39,240 nt of DNA, taken from assembly GCA_001687465.1 (NCBI GenBank), contig LVLI01000330.1, forward strand, positions 1 through 39,240. Reading direction: 5' to 3'. A program made the position numbers and the translations under genes. Shown here piece by piece: positions 32,609 to 39,240 of this stretch (position 1 is its first letter; each line of letters starts with the position of its first letter). The DNA is from Halocafeteria seosinensis. Taxonomy: Eukaryota > Sar > Bigyra > Bicosoecida. The notes under the pieces are model-generated. The model ran no database searches. It was not told where the DNA came from and worked only from the letters and a program-made list of their open reading frames with translations.

Positions 32609-34413
32609 CGGGGCCTTTGCGCTTCAACTCTTAGCTTTCCATCTTCTACTTTCGCTTCCAGTCCCATCCGTTTGGCTTCCTCGGGATTGGCAACGTCTTC
32701 GGCTTTGTACGCCGCGATTAGATTTTGAATTTTTTCATTCCCTTCGCACAAGTTTCGAATAGTGAGCAAGGCCCACTCACGCAGTAAGGGCTCGCTGGCC
32801 AGTATTCTACAATTGTTGAGTACCATCGGAACTCCTTCAGCGTGCAAAACCTGGTTTTGGGCTCCTCGATTTTTATGTACGATACAACCAATGGTATGCA
32901 ATAGGTCAGAACGGTATCCTGTGGGTATATCAAGTGTACAGTGCTCTTCTCTTTTACCAACGTCCACCGAGTGCTGATGAATAATCCTAAGCTCTCCGAC
33001 ACAAAACTCAAGGACATGGGTTTTACTTCGAAGTTCGTCTTGAAATGCAGACGTTGATCCTGTATACGGCACGATATCTTCCAACAATTCGCAGTACTTG
33101 GCCATAATTCTCAATGTGAGCTGGCATTTCTTTATATTCATGTGGCACCATACACGCTGGGTTTCACCGAGGCCAGGGGAGACCAGCGCTTCTACGGAGA
33201 ACAAAGAGTCAGAACATATTGTGACGAGATCTCTCTGGCTCCACTCCCTTCTAATTGCTCGATCTTCTAATATGGCCTCAAGGGAGTACAATAACACGAG
33301 CTGCTCCTTCGTCGTGTGGTGCAGTGCGTCACTGTCCTCAGACCGAACTGCTAATGCTTCCCATGCTTCAGTGAGCAGGTTTCTTTCTAAGATATTTTCA
33401 GTCATCCATAGAATGATTTCAGGGACACCGGAATCGTTGTAACCACTTTCTTCGGAGGAAGGTGCTGACATAAAAAGTTCACTAAGGAGGCTCCGCGAGT
33501 GCACCTGCGATTCACCTCTTCAAGTGTTAGCAACGTACACTAACAGCGCCACATTTTGCAACAAAGATGCTTACCAGATCCTCCAAACGTTGACTAGCTT
33601 CTGCCATAGCGACGCAGCTATGGACTAGCATGCACAGTCTCTCGGCGAGCACAACGTCATTACTGGCATTGGCATTCGCAACTTGTAATCCTGTTAAAAC
33701 AACCGTAGGAACAATTCGGTCCCATAATTTTCGAACATTCTTTTCGCTGTTGACTACTACATTCGTCATCGCTTGGACCAAAACACGTCGCATCGTCCTA
33801 AGTTGCCTGTACATGCAGAGCCACAGTGCATCATCCATACCGAGAAGCTTCCTTGTGGACTGACGTCCCAACTTACTCAACAAATGCCTCTCCCGCTTCA
33901 TGCAACAGGTAGTTTGAAGTCAGTAGCCCTCCCATCCAGTCTAATGAAGAGAATTGGTTGATTGTGTCTTGTAACCGTGGGTTGTGAACAGTGCCATTTC
34001 TTAGAGTCCGCAACACTGAAGTCAAGAGGCTGAGTATAGAAATGTCCGGATTCTGTTTCCAGGCACTCCTTTCGCGGAATTCTTGAGCTTTCCTGCGAGC
34101 CAGTTCATCCTCCTGAAACGACATGAATTGCCCGCAGCAGGCAAGTAACACCTCATCCATCACAGCCAATTCCTCGGCTGAGAGTGCTCCCAGCGCCTCT
34201 CTGCGCACACAGCAACAAAGCACCTCCTTGACACAAGGGGAAGATCAGACGCATAGAAAAGACGAGTAGAATAGCTTACCTGTAGTCTTCATCACGACAC
34301 CTTTCTGTCATTTGCTCCATGTGCTGTCTGAGGTCATCTAACATAGCGTTCTCATCCTGCTTCCAGGCATGCAAGAACCCTATATCTTGCTGCGCACGAC
34401 TCTCTCCCGTCAT
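32605..34413 (-). CDS. Ataxin-10 family protein (529 aa)
   Basis: Four exons join in phase: 34413-34280, 34200-33877, 33806-33575 and 33504-32605 (introns 79, 70 and 70 nt). The C-terminal domain matches the ataxin-10 homology region: LLHTIGCIVHKNRGAQNQVL, then a GxPxxLNxCxI-like VPMVLNNCRILASEP, and LREWALLTIRNLCEGNEKIQ, which parallels 'PFIREWAIFAIRNLLEGN.ENQ' of the family. The rest is armadillo-like helical repeat, as expected. Human ataxin-10 is 475 aa, a cytosolic scaffold linked to cytokinesis, cilia and neurite growth; yeast and plant homologues exist. A charged 40-residue tail follows the conserved end. The N-terminal exon (MTGESRAQQDIGFLHAWKQD) is less conserved, but its phase and splice sites agree. 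Confidence 0.85.
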
Positions 34414-34917
34414 CTTCCCCCGGCAATGCACTACATGAACAGTGAATCACAGCACAAACTAGCGGTGATCGTTAGTGTATGTGCACAACTCTATATACAC
34501 CATCAAAACTGAATGGAATTGTGTCACCAGTCCAACTTCAACTTCAATCTCAAGTGTTGTCCACGTTGAAGTTCGGGTCGGCATATCTCTGGCTTACATT
34601 GGCATTGTCACGTTATAAAAGGGTTTGAAATCTAGGGGATGGTAGATTGTAGAACAGTGTGCATTAAGTAGTGGAAGAAGTGAAAATCGATGGATGAGGG
34701 GAGAGAAATAGAGAAAATAAGCAAAGTGTGGACCTGTGCTTAACGCGCCAAACAGTGTTCGCCTTACGCATTCCGTAGTATTACGAGGTTATACGGGCTT
34801 ACCGGCGATCGGAGACGTATCTGTCTTCGTACTGAAGGATGAAAGCTTCAATATAAGGACACTGGACCGAACTAAGAAGGTCATCAGGGGAGCCAAAAAG
34901 TCTTGCAAAGACCAACA
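34414..34917. promoter_or_regulatory. Divergent intergenic region between ataxin-10 and the IQ-motif gene
   Basis: 504 bp that should contain the promoters of both neighbours. A plus-strand open frame from about 34736 to 34924 lacks an ATG near its beginning and runs into the IQ gene start in another frame; it may be 5' UTR. No motif is named. Confidence 0.4.
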
Positions 34918-37900
34918 ATGGTAGTGGAAACAAGTTGCCAACACGCCTCAACCAGAGCTTTACAGCACGATACAGGGAAGCTAGGGATAGACAAGGGAGG
35001 CTCATCTGAGTTGAGTTATGGAAACATAGAAGATGGGTATGAATCCTTCAACGGAGAGACTGGGAATGGGCCAAGTTATCATGGAGAGGAAGAAACAGAG
35101 GAAGAATTGGTAAGTCGCAGTGCTGAAACATACTCACGATATGAACAGCCTTATGAAATGCTTTTGATCTAATTCCAGGAGCGTATATTGCTGGAGGAAC
35201 TCGAAGACATTGATATTAACGAAGAAAATGTCGAAATCACTGCTTCTGGTCAGAGGTGTGCCGTAGAAGCTAATGCGTGGGGGATTGCAAGTAATGGGGC
35301 CTCCGAAGTCGCAGAACACAGGCAAAGTCAACAGTCAAAACACAGTTCTAGGCACTCCATTCCTCCAACAAAGCCTGAGGGAGAGGATGAATGGGCGAGA
35401 ATCCTAGAATTCGCGGAAACCCGTGCTTCTCGGGCCTTCAAGGAGCAGAAGGCTTGCACCGAGTTTCTGGAAAGCGGCTGTGCTAGTGACAAAAGGAGCG
35501 ACGACGAGGACGAGGCCTTATCGGCATTGCGTGCAATTTCAAAGGATTATAACTACAAAGCATCTGTTTTAAAAGCACCCTCGACGGATTACGAGTACAG
35601 CTCGAATTTTATTAAACGCAAGGCCCAAGAGGTCTCCAAACATGCAGATGAGCAGTCAAACACGGCAGCAGATGTAACGATCTCTGGAGCGGTGTCTTCG
35701 TGTGTATCGAAACACACTACAGAATGTACTACTGACGTTTGCTCCTCTTCTGTGGCGAGAACCAGCATCACAAACTCTCGCGATACGGAGAGCCCCCACG
35801 GTGAAAACGGTGGTCTTGCTTCTAGTCACCCTAGTCCACTGTCTGAGATTCATACTGTATCTCATTTCAATACCGCCCACAATGGATTCACCGAGGGAGA
35901 AAGGTCGAGCGATCACATACCTACTACGATTAAAGAGTTACCCTCAACTTCTGCGACCAGTGCTATCGACTACTCTGATGAACAAAGTTTGGCCAGTGAA
36001 GAGGATGCTTACTTTTCTGTAGAGCGCTTTCTTGAAGAGGTTGCGGCAACCTTTCGAACGACACACGCTTCCACTGAGGGAGCTGAAGAGAAAGAAATCA
36101 TTGGAAATGTCCAGCTGGATGGCAATGTCGGTGCAGAAACCGAGTCTGCGACAGAACCAGAGGAGGAATTGGACATACAATTCCAGCGAATAGAGGCTCT
36201 CGAGCGAGAGTACCAGGAGAAAAAGCAACAAAGAGAGGAAAAGTGGCGACGGAGAGCCGCTACCGATATTTCGAGAATATTCAAAGGTTGGAAAGCAAGA
36301 CGGCTTTTTGCTCACCTCCGGGAAGAAAGGAGGGAGTACCTCCGTAGATGGGGAGCTGCAACGACCATTTGCAAAGTAGTAAGAGGCTGGAGCACACGCA
36401 GATGGTTTTGTTTGCTTCGAAGGGCGAAAAAGCGTGAGCAACAGCTACAGATGCAACGAGATCGTGATCAGGCTAAAGAGCAAGCCAAAATTAGAGAGGA
36501 GGAAAAACGTCTAAGGCAGAAAGAAACGGAAAACTATGCTGGATTGAAAGTTTGCGCGTTTGTTAGAATGTCGCATGCTCGCCTTCAGTATATTAGGAGT
36601 TTGGAACGGAGACGTGATGCCAGCGCAATAAAATTACAAGCTTGGTGGCGCGCAATGTTAGCTATGAGATGCGCACGCCGACTTCGTCTTGAGAAACGAC
36701 GAGAGAAGGCAGCATCGCTGGTTCAACACAATTTTAAGGTCGTGTGTTTTCGAAGACAGGTAATGGCCTGTGTTCATGACTTAAGCGCACAGCACCAAGT
36801 GGAATCTATATCAAGAGTCGTTCGATTCATCTGGGCTTGCCGATGTCTCCGATGGATACGAGCGGCAGCACTGTGTCACCGTAACCGGCTAAGATATGTA
36901 GTAGCAATTCAGACGTGGTATCAATACAGAAAATGTATCGTAGAGCGGCGGCGTCAAGAACAAGTTAGCTCGAGAATTATAGCGCGGTTTCTCCAAGCGA
37001 TGATCTCACGTGGTCTGGCGCGCAAGATCCTGTCAGTTGGGAAGATGTCTTTATGGGATAAAAGATCGCGCTGCAGTGTAGTTATCCAGGCGTGTACTCG
37101 GGGCTGGCTTACACGAAGGCGGATACGGAAGGCTCTCTGCAATTCCAAATTCAATGAAGTAGAAGAACTTGCGGAAGTGAATGTGGATGAGTTCCTTGGT
37201 GTTGACGTTGTTTCTGAACTTCAAGAGCCGGAAGCAATACCTGGGAAACCGAGGAATTCAAACGCAAACAGGCCAACTATCGCCTCAGCAGATACTAAGG
37301 CAGTGCCGGCCACAGCCAAGAACAGTGCGCGTGGTGAAACCGACGAGGGTGAAGAGAATGTCAGACCGAAAGTGCGGAAGAGACTTGAGGGAATGATCCA
37401 TGATGGCAGAACTATGTACGGCGCCGAGCTGCGATCTCATGAGCCGGAATCATACCGAACTCCAAGATCATCCAACAGCAGACAAACGAATAACCAAGTG
37501 GTTGAGGATGACATGGATGTCGAGTCAGTTAGGAGCGATGTGTCATCAGCGCATGGACAAAGGCACAACAATCCTTCATACTCTCCCTTTGATGTTTTGG
37601 AAAGGCCCTCAGACGACCCAAGCAAGCCCTCAACAAGGGGCTCAGACACGAATTGGGGTCTGCATGACGACAAGGCCATCGAATCATGGCAGAAAAGAAA
37701 AGAGCGATTAGGGACAAATGCTGTAAAGAGGCGCCACGAAAAAGAGAAGGAGATGAAGGATCCGTTAAAGCGATTGGAGAAGTTCCGACAGCATATCATT
37801 CGAAGTGAGGGATGTGAAAAAAGCTCGTTCAGTTCTTCAGGGTCTATAGAGAAGACAGTAACCCCTCGAGTGCCTCATGGCAAATCCGCCCGCGAGCGTG

Positions 37901-37974
37901 CAATGCGTAACACTCAACGGAAAAAGGTGGTGCCGGCGTGGGTGTTAGGCGCTGACAAGGAGTCTGGGTCATAA
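34918..37974 (+). CDS. IQ-motif (calmodulin-binding) protein with acidic N-terminus (995 aa)
   Basis: Exons 34918-35109 and 35179-37974 join in phase across a 69 nt intron (TTG|GTAAGT...CCAG|GAG). The first 400 residues are acidic and Ser/Thr-rich, probably disordered, with EEETEEELERILLEELEDID near the junction. Between about residues 425 and 705 come repeated Arg/Lys-rich amphipathic helices of IQ type, for example ISRIFKGWKARRLFAHL, TICKVVRGWSTRRWF, AIKLQAWWRAMLAMRCARRL and VVIQACTRGWLTRRRIRKAL, interrupted by a charged coiled coil (EQQLQMQRDRDQAKEQAKIR). IQ motifs bind calmodulin or similar light chains. There is no motor or kinase domain, so a centrosomal, flagellar or cortical scaffold is likely by inference. 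The basic C-terminal 270 residues have no recognised domain. Confidence 0.88.
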
Positions 37975-38087
37975 TGTGCGAATGATATAAGATTAACACG
38001 TGATGCGTCTGCTAATGATAACAGTTCGTAAACTTGCCAAATTATCCGAACTTAAGCGCTACAAAATAGATTCAGTTGTATGCATGA

Positions 38088-38625
38088 GGCAGATACTACA
38101 TAATGAATGAGAGCTGTCTTGTCGTTTTGGCGTGTTCTAGATTAGCCAGGAATGATTCTCTACGTTGCTTTCTTTCCTTGTTTTCGATCTTGCTCATCGA
38201 CTTCTATAATTTTGGTTGCACTTTCGACAAGTTGTATCACGCTAAATATTTGCTTCATGAAGAAGAACGGAAACCCAAGGTACAGCGCCGTTGTGAAAAT
38301 ACCGACACGATCCAGGATTGGGATCCAGATCGTGAAGTTTGGCCTGCACCATACTTGAAGGGAGATAAAACGAACACCCCACGAGAGTCCAACAATACGG
38401 TAACAACTTACAACATGACGATTCCATATAGTGACATCAAGAACACTTCGTTTCCTAAGCAGAATGTGAAAAGTGCATACGGATATAGGTAATAGAACCG
38501 TAACAAAGGATTTCGAACGGATGTCTTGTGGGAGCCACTTTGAAGAAGCAACGAGCTGTAGCCACAAACTACTTATCGATAACTCAACGTCGCATGCATC
38601 GCTGATTCTCGGCGCAATAAATACT
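38088..38625 (+). repeat. Left arm of near-perfect inverted duplication
   Basis: Every position i here pairs with 77328-i in the right arm (38703-39240), over at least 538 bp. I found one mismatch, about 38392 against 38936, giving Gly versus Arg in one of the antisense frames. The right arm reaches the window edge, so the true length may be greater. See the matching finding. Confidence 0.95.
38160..38555 (-). CDS. Phosphatidylinositol synthase, 3' exons (mirror copy, partial)
   Basis: This is the inverted copy of the last two exons annotated at 38773-39168, here as 38555-38412 and 38343-38160 on the minus strand, ending at the same stop. Reading upstream, the minus strand meets the NN gap and then the reverse of the neighbouring exon, so this copy cannot continue into an intact gene as assembled. 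Its orientation, convergent with the IQ-motif gene with 185 bp between stops, fits the tight convergent spacing of the rest of the window, so this may be the true locus and the other copy the misplaced one. Confidence 0.6.
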   Translation of the reverse strand, partial: LVASSKWLPQDIRSKSFVTVLLPISVCTFHILLRKRSVLDVTIWNRHVVSCYRIVGLSWGVRFISLQVWCRPNFTIWIPILDRVGIFTTALYLGFPFFFMKQIFSVIQLVESATKIIEVDEQDRKQGKKAT

Positions 38626-38627
38626 NN
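38626..38627. other. Assembly gap (two N)
   Basis: Two ambiguous bases directly after the left arm of the inverted duplication and 75 bp before the right arm. A join made here most likely created the palindrome. Confidence 0.95.
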
Positions 38628-39168
38628 GCGTGATCTGTTCCCTGTATGGGCCATACTCCTGAGTTTGGAATTGGTCAGCCACTGGTTGTCTATGTACAGG
38701 TTAGTATTTATTGCGCCGAGAATCAGCGATGCATGCGACGTTGAGTTATCGATAAGTAGTTTGTGGCTACAGCTCGTTGCTTCTTCAAAGTGGCTCCCAC
38801 AAGACATCCGTTCGAAATCCTTTGTTACGGTTCTATTACCTATATCCGTATGCACTTTTCACATTCTGCTTAGGAAACGAAGTGTTCTTGATGTCACTAT
38901 ATGGAATCGTCATGTTGTAAGTTGTTACCGTATTGTTAGACTCTCGTGGGGTGTTCGTTTTATCTCCCTTCAAGTATGGTGCAGGCCAAACTTCACGATC
39001 TGGATCCCAATCCTGGATCGTGTCGGTATTTTCACAACGGCGCTGTACCTTGGGTTTCCGTTCTTCTTCATGAAGCAAATATTTAGCGTGATACAACTTG
39101 TCGAAAGTGCAACCAAAATTATAGAAGTCGATGAGCAAGATCGAAAACAAGGAAAGAAAGCAACGTAG
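38628..39168 (+). CDS. Phosphatidylinositol synthase (CDIPT/PIS1 type), C-terminal part
   Basis: Three exons join in phase: 38628-38699, 38773-38916 and 38985-39168 (introns 73 and 68 nt); the 5' part is missing at the gap. The product continues SLELVSHWLSMYS, then SLLLQSGSHKTSVRNPLLRF, YPYALFTFCLGNEVFLMSLY, and ends GFPFFFMKQIFSVIQLVESA plus a charged tail with EQDRKQGKKAT. This follows the eukaryotic enzyme closely: 'S.HW....S', 'SHK...NP.LR.YY', 'C.GNE.F...Y' and a last span with 'K...NV.QL..A'. The enzyme joins CDP-diacylglycerol and inositol in the ER membrane. The catalytic CDP-alcohol phosphotransferase motif (DG..AR...D) would lie in the missing N-terminal half. Confidence 0.85.
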
Positions 39169-39240
39169 AGAATCATTCCTGGCTAATCTAGAACACGCCA
39201 AAACGACAAGACAGCTCTCATTCATTATGTAGTATCTGCC
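38703..39240 (-). repeat. Right arm of near-perfect inverted duplication
   Basis: Reverse complement of 38088-38625, running to the window end. Apart from one seen mismatch it is identical, including introns and 3' flanking DNA, which points to a recent or artificial duplication rather than old paralogy. Confidence 0.95.

Noticed and set aside
38103-38492. Open frame on the plus strand, repeated exactly at 38836-39225 on the minus strand
   Set aside because: It is antisense to the phosphatidylinositol synthase exons and is doubled only because of the inverted duplication.
38160-38855. Long unspliced frame running through the NN gap and both arms
   Set aside because: It reads through introns and the artificial join; the PIS-like residues are recovered only by splicing in the correct phase.
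1-39240. CRISPR arrays, bacterial operons, rRNA genes
   Set aside because: No regularly spaced repeats, ribosome-binding sites or rRNA cores were seen; GT-AG introns in almost every gene show nuclear eukaryotic DNA.

Overview
The window is nuclear DNA from a gene-dense, intron-rich eukaryote, almost certainly a unicellular protist. The evidence is GT-AG introns in nearly every gene (I placed about 40 by reading frame, nearly all 60-80 nt), endomembrane and transcription proteins (p24/TMED, Med22, PTEN, formin, ataxin-10, phosphatidylinositol synthase), and proteins with mitochondrial presequences. A four-domain AP2 protein with an organelle-type leader leans toward an alveolate or other AP2-bearing algal or protist lineage, but the sequence does not fix the group. 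I saw no rRNA, tRNA, snRNA or CRISPR array.

Layout. 1-455: decayed reverse-transcriptase remnant. 732-6557 (-): very large coiled-coil protein of unknown family. 6862-7215 (+): possible small two-exon gene. 7764-10168 (-): divergent PP2A B56-like protein with an extra N-terminal beta-rich domain. 10293-10730 (+): weak candidate gene. 11294-12170 (+): mitochondrial elongation factor P. 12188-14163 (-): membrane-anchored alpha/beta-hydrolase that seems to lack its catalytic Ser and His. 14575-17991 (+): acidic multi-pass membrane protein. 18021-21920 (-): formin with an SH3 domain and no FH1 region. 22434-25118 (+): expanded PTEN. 25173-26274 (-): p24 cargo receptor. 26493-26885 (+): Med22-like. 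26886-28544: no confident gene. 28545-29980 (-): organelle-targeted protein with four AP2 domains. 30184-31679 (+): thioredoxin-like domain joined to a UFD1-like domain. 32090-32608 (-): unassigned gene or pseudogene. 32605-34413 (-): ataxin-10. 34918-37974 (+): IQ-motif protein. 38088-39240: a near-perfect inverted duplication around a two-N gap, carrying the 3' part of phosphatidylinositol synthase twice; this looks like an assembly error.

The genes do not form one pathway. Two themes recur. One is phosphoinositide and actin control: PTEN and a formin are divergent neighbours sharing a 513 bp intergenic region with a perfect hairpin, and phosphatidylinositol synthase lies at the right end. 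The other is mitochondrial gene expression: EF-P and the AP2 protein both carry mitochondrial-type leaders. Convergent gene pairs are very tight (17, 29 and 54 bp between stops). Coordinates for spliced genes span first to last coding base; the exons in the evidence are hand-built from frame and splice consensus.
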